Shown: positions 42,195-52,156 of the stretch, one piece after another
How positions within the stretch are numbered: the stretch's first letter is position 1
How the letters are laid out: each line of letters starts with the position of its first letter
NCBI RefSeq assembly: GCF_004310665.1
Contig: NZ_SIXF01000012.1
Coordinates: 1-64,000 of the forward strand
DNA length: 64,000 nucleotides
Reading direction: 5' to 3'
Origin: Pedobacter kyonggii
GTDB taxonomy: Bacteria; Bacteroidota; Bacteroidia; Sphingobacteriales; Sphingobacteriaceae
Translations under genes and position numbers: made by a program
The notes under the pieces: model-generated
Seen by the model: only the letters and a program-made list of their open reading frames with translations
What the model was told of the DNA's origin: nothing
Database searches by the model: none

Positions 42195-42878
42195 ATGAAA
42201 ATCAATCTCTTTACGTTATTTCTTTTCCTCTCGGTGGTAGTTTACGCTCAAAACAAACCTGCTCCGTTAAAAAAACTGGTGGTGGTGAGCTCCTATAATC
42301 AATATCTGGCATCAATAAAAACAGATCCGAATAACGAATTGGTTGAAATCAAAAAAGCCATTCCCAATATCAAATTAGATATCCGCTACGCCACCAAGAA
42401 TAACTTTATGCAGCAGGTAATGTATAAACAGGCAAGGGCTTTTGCCCGAAAACCAGTAGTAGAATCGTTAAAAAAAATCCAAAAGGAATTAAATAGAAAA
42501 GGCTATGGCTTGAAGATATTCGATGGTTATCGGCCTTATGCTGTTACCATTGAGTTTTATAAAAAGGCCAGTGATAAAAACTTTGTAGCTAATCCGGCAA
42601 AGGGATCTAAACACAACAGAGGTTGTGCGGTAGATTTAACATTGATCAATTTAAAAACAGGTAAAGAAATAACAATGCCGACCCCTTACGACAGCTTCTC
42701 GGCTGCCGCTGCGGCGAAATACGAAAAGGTAGAGCCAGAGGCTAAAAAGAACCGCGATTTTTTAATTGCTATAATGGGTAAATATCAGATGAATGTGCTA
42801 GAGAACGAATGGTGGCACTATGATTTTTCAGGCTGGAAAAAGTACGATTTAATGGATATTCCCTTTGAGAAGCTTTAG
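42195..42878 (+). CDS. Secreted VanX-like D-Ala-D-Ala dipeptidase (M15 family)
   Basis: A 227-residue exported peptidase with signal peptide (about 1-18) and an M15D catalytic domain. The zinc ligands are in SKHNRGCAVDLTL and ENEWWHYDF, and the DGYRPYAV helper motif is also seen. VanX homologues hydrolyse D-Ala-D-Ala and act in cell-wall recycling here, since no van resistance genes are near. An ATG six codons upstream (42177) is possible, but MKINLFTLFL begins the signal peptide. Confidence 0.9.
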   Translation: MKINLFTLFLFLSVVVYAQNKPAPLKKLVVVSSYNQYLASIKTDPNNELVEIKKAIPNIKLDIRYATKNNFMQQVMYKQARAFARKPVVESLKKIQKELNRKGYGLKIFDGYRPYAVTIEFYKKASDKNFVANPAKGSKHNRGCAVDLTLINLKTGKEITMPTPYDSFSAAAAAKYEKVEPEAKKNRDFLIAIMGKYQMNVLENEWWHYDFSGWKKYDLMDIPFEKL

Positions 42879-42933
42879 AGGTTAATTAGCCAATAGCATT
42901 AGTTTGGGTGCCAAGTTGTAATTTTTAGGACGA

Positions 42934-43106
42934 GCATCATCCTGAACTTGTTTCAGGATCTGATCCTACATCCTTGAAACCTTAATTTTCTTAACTTCTC
43001 AATGGTAAATTATTTCAATAGTCATTAGTCTGAGAGCATACCGAATTAGTTTCGTCATTTCGATCCGATGGCTATCGAATGGAACACAGTGGAATGGAGA
43101 AATCTA
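42934..43106. repeat. Group of REP-like fragments
   Basis: Two fragments: 42934-42968 (CATCATCCTGAACTTGTTTCAGGATC, a simple hairpin) and 43052-43106 (CGTCATTTCGATCC ... GGAATGGAGAAATCT, a partial copy of the element at 21551 and 29969). They lie in the 311-nt gap between the dipeptidase and phosphatase genes; the rest of the gap is the palindrome pair at 43121-43181. Confidence 0.55.
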
Positions 43107-43120
43107 ACCTTTTCCGTGGT

Positions 43121-43181
43121 GTAAGATGTTACCATCTTACACTAAATTTAGCGCTCCAATTGTCAGGTGGTAACACCTGAC
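43121..43181. repeat. Head-to-head pair of 20-bp perfect palindromes
   Basis: Two perfect palindromic units: GTAAGATG-TTAC-CATCTTAC (43121-43140) and GTCAGGTG-GTAA-CACCTGAC (43162-43181). They are the same family in opposite orientation, and a third copy with GTCAGATG arms lies at 57452-57471. Arm differences occur in pairs, so stem pairing is retained. Confidence 0.7.
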
Positions 43182-43189
43182 GTCACAAA

Positions 43190-43690
43190 CTACAAATGAT
43201 GTGGCCTCCCGAATTGTTCCATTTTTACCTTCGCTTTATCCTCTTTTACAGCCAGTTCAAAAATGTAATCGTAATCATCATCTGTTAATTCCTCTTTAGG
43301 CTTTTTGCCGCCAAGGGCTTCAATAATCTCGAGTACGGTATTAGAATGGCCTGCTACAATAATGGTTTTGCCAGTATAATTGGTTTTAATGCTGTCTACA
43401 AGCGATTTAATGTCTTTATAATCGATTACCTTCGGAACCACCAATGAATCCAATGTTTGGTGTGTTCTTTTTGTCGGCGTGGCAAAAGCAACATCAAATT
43501 TTACCTTTTTTAGGTAGGTTGCTAAATCTCCTGCACGAACTCTTCCTTCATCAGAGAGATTAGGGTTGGTATCCTGTGGGTTCGATTTATCTTTCTCTGC
43601 ATGCCTAACAATCCAAACTGTGGTAGTTTGTGCTGAAATTATGTTGGCAAAGAGAAGCGTTAACGACAGTAATACTAGCAGTTTTTTCAT
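43190..43690 (-). CDS. Secreted histidine phosphatase family protein
   Basis: A 166-residue exported protein with signal peptide (about 1-20, ending ISAQ) and a phosphoglycerate mutase-like fold. The catalytic RHAEK motif comes right after the signal peptide, and the second His is in VAGHSNTVLE. Such phosphatases act on phospho-sugars or related small molecules; substrate unknown. Start at the ATG (43690), not at the TTG five codons upstream. Confidence 0.88.
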   Translation of the reverse strand: MKKLLVLLSLTLLFANIISAQTTTVWIVRHAEKDKSNPQDTNPNLSDEGRVRAGDLATYLKKVKFDVAFATPTKRTHQTLDSLVVPKVIDYKDIKSLVDSIKTNYTGKTIIVAGHSNTVLEIIEALGGKKPKEELTDDDYDYIFELAVKEDKAKVKMEQFGRPHHL

Positions 43691-43728
43691 GTTATAAATA
43701 TTCAAAAATTAATTGGATAAGAAAAGCT

Positions 43729-44775
43729 TTAAAAAGATATGGCAGCGATTAGCTTTTCAACATCCTCCTTTTCATGCCAGGCAGAAAGCACTATACGATC
43801 TAAAATTTCGTCGGTAGGATTTGGATATGGAAAAGACGAAATCAGGATCTGCTTTTGCAAGATACGTTGTGAAAAATTTACATCACCCAGTAGATACACA
43901 GGGAAATCCCATTCGTGTTTCCAGGTAAGATTTAATGCTCTTTCAAGTATTACCATATTGTTTTTCAGTTTATTTAGGGCCTTTCTATATATATCTTCGG
44001 CATGAATAAATGCATAAAGTGCGGCGGGACTTGGTGGAGAAGCACCAATAAAGGTATTTGTACTTTTAAGTTTATTGATTATTTTATTGGAGGCCAAAAC
44101 AATACCTGCATCTACACCCAGTGCTTTTGCCATGGAGGCAACTACTACGTTTTCGATGTTTTCTTGTTTGGGAAGATTTAAGATGGCACCCATACCATTA
44201 TTGTTTACGCCAATTCCATGAGAATCGTCAACAACAAGGATTATATTTTTATCCTTATGGATTTCTTTTACAAAGTCGAAATCATAAATTTCGGGTACAA
44301 GATTATTCATGGAATTACTAATCAGAATCCAGGTTTTTTCTTCAGATGAATTTATTCTTTCAATCGTTTCCTGTTTCCAATCTCGAAATAATTTTACGTT
44401 TTTGATTTGATTTTCTACCAACCAAAGTGCGGGGTGTGCTGCAGGGCCATAAATTACTTTCCCCAATCTGGATAAATCCTTAACGGTAAGCTGTGCTGCT
44501 AAATATCCGCTTGAAGTAATCAGCGCAGCTTCTGCTCCATACCGTGCTGCTGCTACTTTTTCGGCATCATCGTAAATGCCAAGCTGAATGTTGTTGGTGC
44601 GGCTTGTTCCGTTGTTTAAACCGAATTTTTTAATCCCTTCGATATACAGATTGATGAAGTCCTGATTTTTAGGAATGCCCAAATAAGCCGTCCCTCCAAA
44701 ATATAAATAGGTGTTTCCTGCAATATTTATGTGGTTAGAAAAAGGTTGCTCAATCGATTTAAAGTTCGGCTTCAT
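43729..44775 (-). CDS. PLP-dependent aminotransferase/acyltransferase of the AOS family
   Basis: A 348-residue cytoplasmic PLP enzyme of the alpha-oxoamine synthase type (like BioF, KBL). The cofactor lysine lies in VVASMAKALGVDAGI and the ring-stacking motif is VVDDSHGIGVN. AOS enzymes join an acyl-CoA with an amino acid, but this one sits alone, 1 nt after a GH18 gene, so the product is unknown. The MKPNFKSIEQ start is used; the upstream part would overlap the GH18 gene. Confidence 0.83.
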   Translation of the reverse strand: MKPNFKSIEQPFSNHINIAGNTYLYFGGTAYLGIPKNQDFINLYIEGIKKFGLNNGTSRTNNIQLGIYDDAEKVAAARYGAEAALITSSGYLAAQLTVKDLSRLGKVIYGPAAHPALWLVENQIKNVKLFRDWKQETIERINSSEEKTWILISNSMNNLVPEIYDFDFVKEIHKDKNIILVVDDSHGIGVNNNGMGAILNLPKQENIENVVVASMAKALGVDAGIVLASNKIINKLKSTNTFIGASPPSPAALYAFIHAEDIYRKALNKLKNNMVILERALNLTWKHEWDFPVYLLGDVNFSQRILQKQILISSFPYPNPTDEILDRIVLSAWHEKEDVEKLIAAISF

Positions 44776-44776
44776 A

Positions 44777-45793
44777 TTAATTGTAGTTTCTTCCAAGCTC
44801 ATCATTTGCAGCACGGATAATAGATTTATCGCCATTGTCATCATGGTAGAATTCCCAGAACATGATTCCATTTGCAATATCTTTAGCGAGTTTAGCTTTT
44901 TTCTTGGTGGTTATGGTTCCATTAAAGTAAAATTGAACGCCATCAATCAATGCATTATCTAAACTTACATCAGCCCCCACTGTTACAAAATCGCGATAGG
45001 CCTTAGCCGAGTTATTGGCATTTTTACCATAAGCCGGGATGCCCAGAACTGCTTTCTCCTTTGGCATACCGCGGGTGCTTAACCAATAATTTAAACTGGC
45101 AACGGCCATGTTGTAAGATGCATGTTGTATAGGCTCATTTTTATCCCAGCCAATGCCATCATACACCATAATATTAAAAAAATCTACAGCAGGGAAAACT
45201 TCCGATTTTAATCCATCCCGAATACTGCCGGCGTATACACCTGGGGTTATGGCCGCACTTAAAAATTTATGGTATTTGTGTAGCGAATCTGAAAGCTCTT
45301 TCATTAACAGCACGTAATTATCTGCTGATCCATCGCTGGTACTTGGATACTCCCAATCCATATCTACCCCGTCCAGATCATTTGTTTTGGCAAAAGTTAG
45401 CACATTTTTTACGAACAGCTTTCTCGCCTTTGCAGATGCCGCTATGGTTACAAAAATACTTTTCGTACCCGATATCGAAATGCCTGTTTTTACGCCATTT
45501 TCCCTTGCTTTTTGCATTATAGTTGTAAATCGAGCGGGTTGTTCTAACGCTGCTAAACTTCCATCGGTATTGGGGTTTAGAAATGCATAAAAGAGGTGCG
45601 TAATCATTTTGAACTTCGAATCTACAACACTGGCTGGATCTCGGTAACTTGGGAAATAGCTTACAATTTTAAAGCTATTGTCGGGTACGTATGGTGTAGT
45701 AGGGATAGGAGGTTCACTTATGGGATCATTTTTCTTACAAGCTGATATAATAAGCAGGGTAGAGATGCCAGTTAATAAATAGAATTTCTTCAT
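44777..45793 (-). CDS. Lipoprotein of glycoside hydrolase family 18
   Basis: A 338-residue surface lipoprotein (lipobox IISAC, Cys at about residue 19) with a GH18 barrel. The catalytic motif DLDGVDMDWEYPS lies near residue 144, and the SISGTKS and AYGKNANNS segments are present. GH18 enzymes include chitinases and endo-beta-N-acetylglucosaminidases. It is short for a chitinase, so it may act on glycans or cell wall. It shares the strand and 1-nt spacing with the PLP enzyme gene. Confidence 0.9.
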   Translation of the reverse strand: MKKFYLLTGISTLLIISACKKNDPISEPPIPTTPYVPDNSFKIVSYFPSYRDPASVVDSKFKMITHLFYAFLNPNTDGSLAALEQPARFTTIMQKARENGVKTGISISGTKSIFVTIAASAKARKLFVKNVLTFAKTNDLDGVDMDWEYPSTSDGSADNYVLLMKELSDSLHKYHKFLSAAITPGVYAGSIRDGLKSEVFPAVDFFNIMVYDGIGWDKNEPIQHASYNMAVASLNYWLSTRGMPKEKAVLGIPAYGKNANNSAKAYRDFVTVGADVSLDNALIDGVQFYFNGTITTKKKAKLAKDIANGIMFWEFYHDDNGDKSIIRAANDELGRNYN

Positions 45794-45823
45794 AGAATAG
45801 GGGTTATTTGATGTTACATATAC

Positions 45824-47152
45824 TTAAAAAGTATTGTGTATATAAGTGATTATCCTCACCATTTCTGCACGTACCTCGGCAGTTGGTTTTACAAAGCTGT
45901 TGTTCATGAAAGAATAAATGTACGTTTTGCCTTTTTTTGTGAGTACGTATCCACTTTGATTATGAACGCCACCGAGCGAACCCGTTTTTCCGAAAACAAA
46001 AGGTTTGTCGGTTTTAGGATAAGCGTTTTTTAAAGTGCCACTTTTTCCTCCTGCAGGCAACAAGTCAAAAAGCTTTTCCGGATTGTTTACCAATCTATAA
46101 ATGGAATCAAGGAGGTATACATTATCACGCGGTGTAAATAAATTCTGACGGGACAAACCAGATCCATCAGCCCATTTTACTTTATCAGGCAAAAAAGAAA
46201 GGTAATTTTTCGTAATGTAATCAATGGCTTTTGTTGTACTCAACGTATCACCAATCTGATTGGAGCAAACCAATAACAAATGTTCGGCGATAAAGTTATC
46301 GCTGGGTAGCATCATGTGTTTTAAAACAGAATCGCGCTTTGCGCCCGATAAAGTTTTAGCATACGATGGTATTTTTAAGTTTATAATGCCGACAGGTTTA
46401 TGCAGGGTATCTGATAATATTTCGACGGTAACCCGTGCACTGGTTTTATATGGGTTTTGCTGATTGTAGCCTGGTTGCACTGAAACGGCGGGATAATGAA
46501 AGCGGTTGCTTAAAAAATCTCTGCTTACCTGAAAACTCCCCGTTTTTTTAGTAGAATCTATTTCGAAACAGGAAGCAAACACTTTGGGTTCAATATTGAT
46601 TTTATTTGGAGTGGCATAAGTAGAAGTAACCATGTTATCCATAATTGGCATTTCGGTAATTTCTGGCTGATAATAATAATCGTAATCATCCCATGACCAG
46701 CCATCGCCAAAAAAACTGCCCGAATATCGTCCGGGAGAAAAAAATAGTTTTTTGTTCGAAGCCAAAAGAAAATTGTAAGCCGATTTGTCTTTTACTGCAA
46801 ACTGTAAAAAAGCCGGATCGCCTGTGCCCCAAAAAATCAATGAATCATTCCGTTCAATATATTTTAAAGCAGGCATTAAATCTGGCAGCATTTTTAAACT
46901 CGCAAAAAAAGTATAAAGCTTGGTGTTGGATGCTGGGGTGAAATACTTATCGGCATCTTTCTGAAAGACCATTTTTTTATCTGAAGGATTGTAAAGGGCG
47001 AAGCCAACCTGATACTGTTTAATTACCTGGGAATTTTTAAACTCTTTAGCTACTTTTTTTGAAATGACTTTATTGGTTGAGCAACTTGTTAACAAACAAA
47101 TAGATAATGCGAATGCAACAAAAATAAAATTATGATTTTTTAAGGGAAACAT
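45824..47152 (-). CDS. dacB: D-alanyl-D-alanine carboxypeptidase (PBP4/DacB type)
   Basis: A 442-residue lipoprotein (lipobox LLTSC at about residue 24) of peptidase family S13. Active-site motifs are SNTK (near residue 72), SDN (near 282) and KTG in VFGKTGSLGGVHNQSG. It trims or crosslinks peptidoglycan peptides. Its neighbours, a VanX-like dipeptidase and a GH18 enzyme, make this a cell-wall gene cluster. Confidence 0.9.
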   Translation of the reverse strand: MFPLKNHNFIFVAFALSICLLTSCSTNKVISKKVAKEFKNSQVIKQYQVGFALYNPSDKKMVFQKDADKYFTPASNTKLYTFFASLKMLPDLMPALKYIERNDSLIFWGTGDPAFLQFAVKDKSAYNFLLASNKKLFFSPGRYSGSFFGDGWSWDDYDYYYQPEITEMPIMDNMVTSTYATPNKINIEPKVFASCFEIDSTKKTGSFQVSRDFLSNRFHYPAVSVQPGYNQQNPYKTSARVTVEILSDTLHKPVGIINLKIPSYAKTLSGAKRDSVLKHMMLPSDNFIAEHLLLVCSNQIGDTLSTTKAIDYITKNYLSFLPDKVKWADGSGLSRQNLFTPRDNVYLLDSIYRLVNNPEKLFDLLPAGGKSGTLKNAYPKTDKPFVFGKTGSLGGVHNQSGYVLTKKGKTYIYSFMNNSFVKPTAEVRAEMVRIITYIHNTF

Positions 47153-47203
47153 GTTCTAAATTTAGGGGACATAATTATCAACTAATTTATTAAATTTAGT
47201 TTA

Positions 47204-48451
47204 ATGTTAACCAAATATAACCCCAGTGTAATAATCTGTTTACGCAAATTCACAATTTGTTTGGGGTTGGTATTTCTTGCATCTTCTGTGTTTGGTCAGG
47301 AATTCCTTTTTAAAAGAAACCGGCAAAAACAGTCAATTACTTTTAAGTGCATCAAAAACATAATGGTTATTCAGGTGTATGTAAATGGTAAGGGGCCGTA
47401 TGATTTTGTTCTTGACACTGGAGTTGGACCGATGATTATTACCGATCCATCCATTATCGATTCGTTGAATTTTAGTAAACTTCGTAAAATTAAAGTATCT
47501 GGCTTGGGCATTGAAACCGTTGAGGCCTATGTTTCTCAAAGTCTGGATGTTAAAGTGGGCAGTGCAAGCATTGAAAATATACCAACGGCAATCTTAAAAG
47601 AAGATCTCTTTAACCTGTCGGGGCATTTGGGGCTGAAAATTTACGGCTTGTTGGGCTTTAGTTTTTTTAACAGCTTTATTGTTGATATAAGGTACAGTGA
47701 AAATAGGCTGATTATTTACGATCACGATGCCAAGATCAAATACCGCGGAAAAAAAATACCTATTGAGATTCAGAATCAGAAACCGTATATTTTAGCTACT
47801 GTTGATGTTCCTGGTGGTAAAACCGTTGAGGCAAGGTTTTTAATGGACACAGGAGCCAGCCATGCTTTATCGCTCGAAATGCTCCATGGAACCGAATTCC
47901 CGCTACCTGAAAAAAAAATCAAAGCAAATTTAGGAATGAGCCTTAGTGGCCAGATTAAGGGGCACGTTGGCCGTGTTGGCAAGTTTAATGTAGGTGGTTA
48001 TGTTTTTAAAGACGTTGTTGCAGGATTCCCTGATTTTAAGAGTATTGCAGATAAGATCGATTTATCAAAGCGGAATGGAAATTTAGGAGCGGATTTACTG
48101 CGGAAATTTAATATCCAGTTTAACTACCAGGGAGGTTTTATTTATGTTAAGCCTAACGGTTTAAGCAAAGTTCCTTTCGAGCACGATATGATAGGTATGG
48201 TGATTTATCTCGATCAGAAAGAGTATAAAAGGGTATTGATTGGGGAAATAGACGAAAATAGCCCGGCAGAAAAAGCGGGGTTATGCCCTGATGATGAAAT
48301 TATTGCGGTAAATTTCAAAAGCATAGATGCCTATTCTTTAAATGAGCTTACCGAAATGTTTAAATCAAAAGCAGATAGAAATGTAATTTTTGAAATTTTT
48401 AGAGACAATCAAGTCTATTTTAAAGTGGTGCGCCTTGAGAAGAGGATCTGA
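47204..48451 (+). CDS. Secreted aspartic protease-like protein with PDZ domain
   Basis: A 415-residue protein with signal peptide (about 1-33) and two retropepsin-like halves, each with a DTG triad: VLDTGVGP near residue 71 and LMDTGASH near 214. A PDZ domain with ENSPAEKAGLCPDDEIIAVN ends the protein. The family (aspartyl protease, PDZ) is common in Bacteroidota with unknown targets. The gene diverges from dacB. Confidence 0.88.
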   Translation: MLTKYNPSVIICLRKFTICLGLVFLASSVFGQEFLFKRNRQKQSITFKCIKNIMVIQVYVNGKGPYDFVLDTGVGPMIITDPSIIDSLNFSKLRKIKVSGLGIETVEAYVSQSLDVKVGSASIENIPTAILKEDLFNLSGHLGLKIYGLLGFSFFNSFIVDIRYSENRLIIYDHDAKIKYRGKKIPIEIQNQKPYILATVDVPGGKTVEARFLMDTGASHALSLEMLHGTEFPLPEKKIKANLGMSLSGQIKGHVGRVGKFNVGGYVFKDVVAGFPDFKSIADKIDLSKRNGNLGADLLRKFNIQFNYQGGFIYVKPNGLSKVPFEHDMIGMVIYLDQKEYKRVLIGEIDENSPAEKAGLCPDDEIIAVNFKSIDAYSLNELTEMFKSKADRNVIFEIFRDNQVYFKVVRLEKRI

Positions 48452-48543
48452 TAAGCGTAATTTTCCAGTTACAAAAGAATTGTCGTGTAACAAGGGTCTA
48501 ACTTTAACCTCTTATTGCCAAGCAAACTAACTTTTATATACAC

Positions 48544-51048
48544 ATGAAGAAAAACTTTAAGGTACTTGCCCTAGCAGGTATCGTAGTGCTTGGTGTAGCC
48601 GGATCAGGTTCGGTATATGCCCAGAAAAAAACTAAAACAACAAAAGGAGCTACTCCAGCAGCCCCGGCAGCAGCACCAAAAAAAGAAGGAATTAAACCAT
48701 TTTCTGAGGTAATTACCGCAAAAGCCAGAACAACAAACGGTTTATTTAAAACACACAAGGTAGACGATAAATGGTATTTTGAGATACCAGATTCGATGAT
48801 CAACCGCGAAATGCTTGTGGTTACCCGGTTGGCAAAAGTGCCTGCGGGAGTAAAAGTTGGCAACCAGCAATATGGTGGTGAACAATTAAATGAACAGATA
48901 TGGAAATGGGAGCGTAGAGGCAAACAGGTTTATATTCGCGTACCAAGCTATTCAACAAAGGCCGATCCAAACAGCGATATGTACGAATCGGTACAAAACT
49001 CTAATCTTGAGCAGATCTTAGCCAGCTTTGAAATTAAAGCTTATAACAAAGATACTACAGGCGTTGTAATTGATGTGACCGATTTTTATAACGGTGATGT
49101 AATGGCAATTGGTGCTACCGATCAGATCCGTAAAGCTTATAAAGTCACGATGTATGATGCAACACGCTCTTATATCGATACGGTAAAAACTTTCCCTATT
49201 AATGTTGAAGTAAAAACAGCTAAAACGTACCGTGCAGCAGAATCACCAACTGATAACAGTAATGGAGCCGTTACTTTCGAATTTAATACATCGATGTTAT
49301 TATTGCCAAAAATCCCTGTAAAAGCAAGGATAATGGATAGCAGGGTGGGTTTCTTTGGTCAATCTCAAATAGATTATGGAAGCAACGCACAAAAGGCAGA
49401 GCGTACGGCCTACATTCATCGCTGGAATTTGGTTCCAAAAGATACCAACGCCTATAAACGTGGCGAATTGGTAGAGCCGGTAAAACCTATCGTGATTTAT
49501 ATCGACCCTGCAACGCCTAAAAAATGGGTTCCGTTTTTAATTCAAGGGATTAACGATTGGCAGGTAGCTTTTGAGGCTGCAGGTTTCAAAAATGCCATTA
49601 TGGGTAAAGAAGCGCCAACGCCTCAACAAGATCCTCAGTTTAGCGTTGAGGATTCCAGGTATTCAGTTGTTCGTTATTTTGCATCTGATATTGCAAATGC
49701 TTACGGCCCGCATGTTAGCGACCCACGTACCGGACAGATTTTAGAAACGCATATTGGTTGGTACCATAATGTAATGAACCTATTGCGTAACTGGTATTTT
49801 GTACAAACAGCTGCTATTAATCCTGAAGTGCGTAAAGCTAAATTTAGCGATGCGCAAATGGGCGAATTAATCCGTTTTGTTTCTTCACACGAAATTGGCC
49901 ATACTTTAGGTTTACCACACAACTTTGGCTCGAGCTACGCTTACCCGGTTGATTCGTTACGTTCAAAAGCATTTACAGATAAACATGGTACTGCGCCATC
50001 TATTATGGATTATGCACGTTTTAACTACATTGCTCAACCTGGTGATGGCGTAACCAAACTTCACCCGCAAATTGGAGAATACGATAAATGGGTAGTGAAA
50101 TGGGGATATTCTTGGATCGCTGGAAACAAAACTGCAGAACAGGAAAAAGAAATTTTAGACCAGTGGACATTGAAAAATGCAGGTAATCCATTGTATTTCT
50201 ATGGCCGTCAGGGAACTTCATTAGATCCTCGTTTGCAGAGCGAAGATTTGGGCGACAATGCAATGAAAGCAAGTACTTATGGTATTGCCAACTTAAAACG
50301 TATTTTGCCTAACGTAGAAAAATGGACTTATCAAAAGGGTAAAGACTATAGCGATTTAAAAGAAATCTACACCGAAATTGTTGGTCAGTTTAACCGTTAT
50401 ATGGGGCATGTGGCAACAAACGTTGGTGGATTAAGCGAAAACTTTAAAACCTACGAGCAAAAAGGGCCAGTTTACACCTATTTGCCTAAAGCAAAACAAA
50501 AAGAAGCCGTTGCTTTCTTCAATCAACAATTATTTACTACCCCACTTTGGTTAATCAGCAATGATCAACTCAGTAAATTTGATAATGGTGTATTGCTAAA
50601 CCGCATTAAAAGTGTTCAAGCGAATACTTTAGGCAATTTATTATCCGCTTCGCGTATTGCTCGTTTATTAGATAACGAAACTAAAAACGGTGCAGCAAAA
50701 GCATACACCTTACCTGAATTATTTACGGACTTAAGATCGTCGGTTTTTGTTGCAGGAAGAGCAGATGCATTTAAACGTAATTTACAACGTGCTTATGTAG
50801 ACCGTTTACAGGATTTAATGACCAAAGAAGCAGAACTTCCGGTTGGATTCCCTGTAGATTATGCAGCAAGTTACGGTTTAACGCCAATTAATGTTGGTTT
50901 ATCTGATATCAGACCACTGGTTAGAGCAGAGTTAAAAGCCTTATTGGCTACTACAAAAGCCAGAGCAGCTGCAGGCGATGCCATTACCAAAGCACATTAT
51001 GAAGATTTGAATATCAGAATTAAAGATATTTTAGATCCGAAAAAATAA
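48544..51048 (+). CDS. Large secreted zinc metalloprotease (DUF5117/DUF4953 type)
   Basis: An 834-residue exported protein with signal peptide (about 1-27), an Ala/Pro/Lys-rich linker, a DUF5117/5118-type N-terminal region and a metzincin-like catalytic domain. The zinc site is SSHEIGHTLGLPHNFG with His about residue 449, followed by the Met-turn IMDYARFNY. The family is annotated zinc-dependent metalloprotease; substrates are unknown. A hairpin terminator follows. Confidence 0.9.
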   Translation: MKKNFKVLALAGIVVLGVAGSGSVYAQKKTKTTKGATPAAPAAAPKKEGIKPFSEVITAKARTTNGLFKTHKVDDKWYFEIPDSMINREMLVVTRLAKVPAGVKVGNQQYGGEQLNEQIWKWERRGKQVYIRVPSYSTKADPNSDMYESVQNSNLEQILASFEIKAYNKDTTGVVIDVTDFYNGDVMAIGATDQIRKAYKVTMYDATRSYIDTVKTFPINVEVKTAKTYRAAESPTDNSNGAVTFEFNTSMLLLPKIPVKARIMDSRVGFFGQSQIDYGSNAQKAERTAYIHRWNLVPKDTNAYKRGELVEPVKPIVIYIDPATPKKWVPFLIQGINDWQVAFEAAGFKNAIMGKEAPTPQQDPQFSVEDSRYSVVRYFASDIANAYGPHVSDPRTGQILETHIGWYHNVMNLLRNWYFVQTAAINPEVRKAKFSDAQMGELIRFVSSHEIGHTLGLPHNFGSSYAYPVDSLRSKAFTDKHGTAPSIMDYARFNYIAQPGDGVTKLHPQIGEYDKWVVKWGYSWIAGNKTAEQEKEILDQWTLKNAGNPLYFYGRQGTSLDPRLQSEDLGDNAMKASTYGIANLKRILPNVEKWTYQKGKDYSDLKEIYTEIVGQFNRYMGHVATNVGGLSENFKTYEQKGPVYTYLPKAKQKEAVAFFNQQLFTTPLWLISNDQLSKFDNGVLLNRIKSVQANTLGNLLSASRIARLLDNETKNGAAKAYTLPELFTDLRSSVFVAGRADAFKRNLQRAYVDRLQDLMTKEAELPVGFPVDYAASYGLTPINVGLSDIRPLVRAELKALLATTKARAAAGDAITKAHYEDLNIRIKDILDPKK

Positions 51049-51094
51049 TTTTAAGCAGGATTTTTGACTGTTAATTCCGTTACCACGAACACAG

Positions 51095-51132
51095 AAACGG
51101 AGCGATCAATTTAATGATCGCTCCGTTTTTTT
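51095..51132 (+). terminator. Terminator of the zinc metalloprotease gene
   Basis: A perfect 14-bp stem (AAACGGAGCGATCA / TGATCGCTCCGTTT) with a 6-nt loop and a T run, 46 nt past the stop. Confidence 0.85.
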
Positions 51133-51211
51133 GTATTTTCATTTGTATAATTTTTGATGCTTTAAGCTAAACGCACAGCAGTTTTTTAATTTTATGGTTA
51201 AAACAGCTATT

Positions 51212-52087
51212 ATGCTTAAAAGATTATTATTTGCCCTTACCTTATTTACATACAGTTTATCTGCTTTTGGCCAAACTACTGATTCGTTAACGGTTATAAA
51301 AACCAAATGGCATAAAAACAGAATTGCCAAACAGGTAGCTTTATTCCAGTATCACTACGGTCAGAAAAATCTTTTCGCTGCAAATGAAAACATTTCGTTT
51401 TTAGAAATAAAAAATACTGGTCGAAAGGCAGTTTTTGCTATTGGTGCAGAAGAGAAAGAACTAATTACCACCAGTAATTTTGGATTACGCGATACAGCAA
51501 TTGCCGCGGTAAATGGCAATTTTTTCGATGTAAAAAATGGAGGTTCGGTAGATTTTGTTCGGGTTAAAGGAAAAACCATTAATGCTAACCGCTTGGATAA
51601 AAACGGAAATCGGGCAAGGCATCAGGAAGCTGCTGTTGTAATTGAGAATGGAAAAATTTCGATCAAAAAGTGGGATGGAACAAGCGATTGGGAAACAAAA
51701 CTGGCCGCTCAAGATGTTTTGTTAAATGGCCCATTATTAACTTTAAATGGTATTGATGAAAAGCTAGATACAGCTGGATTTAGCCGTTTGCGCCATCCGC
51801 GTACCTGCCTGGGGATAAAGCCCAATGGGAGAGTGATTTTGTTAACTGTTGACGGAAGAAATGAAAACTCGGCGGGCATGAGTTTGTTCGAGCTAACCAA
51901 ATTAATGCGTTGGCTAGGCTGTGCCAGTGCCATTAATTTTGATGGTGGTGGTTCTACTACTTTGTGGATAAACGGAATGCCCGGTAATGGTGTTGTCAAC
52001 TATCCAAGTGATAATAAAAAATGGGACCATGAAGGGCAGCGCAAAGTAGCTAACGTTATTTTGGTGAAAAAACAAGCCAGGAGATAA
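51212..52087 (+). CDS. Secreted phosphodiester glycosidase (NAGPA family)
   Basis: A 291-residue exported protein with signal peptide (about 1-20). The NAGPA/DUF2233 domain removes GlcNAc-1-phosphate caps in eukaryotes and acts on exopolysaccharides or related glycans in bacteria. The NFDGGGSTTLWING and RHPRTCLGI segments are typical. MLKRLLFAL is preferred to the ATG six codons upstream because it gives a standard signal peptide. Confidence 0.9.
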   Translation: MLKRLLFALTLFTYSLSAFGQTTDSLTVIKTKWHKNRIAKQVALFQYHYGQKNLFAANENISFLEIKNTGRKAVFAIGAEEKELITTSNFGLRDTAIAAVNGNFFDVKNGGSVDFVRVKGKTINANRLDKNGNRARHQEAAVVIENGKISIKKWDGTSDWETKLAAQDVLLNGPLLTLNGIDEKLDTAGFSRLRHPRTCLGIKPNGRVILLTVDGRNENSAGMSLFELTKLMRWLGCASAINFDGGGSTTLWINGMPGNGVVNYPSDNKKWDHEGQRKVANVILVKKQARR

Positions 52088-52156
52088 ACCTGCATCTATA
52101 ACAACCATGTTTAGCTCTGGTTAAAAAAACTTATTTTAGCCAAGATTTTTGTTGAA

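Noticed and set aside
42195-42878. VanX-like dipeptidase as vancomycin resistance
   Set aside because: No VanA/VanH ligase or two-component genes are nearby, and such dipeptidases are common in Bacteroidota for wall recycling.
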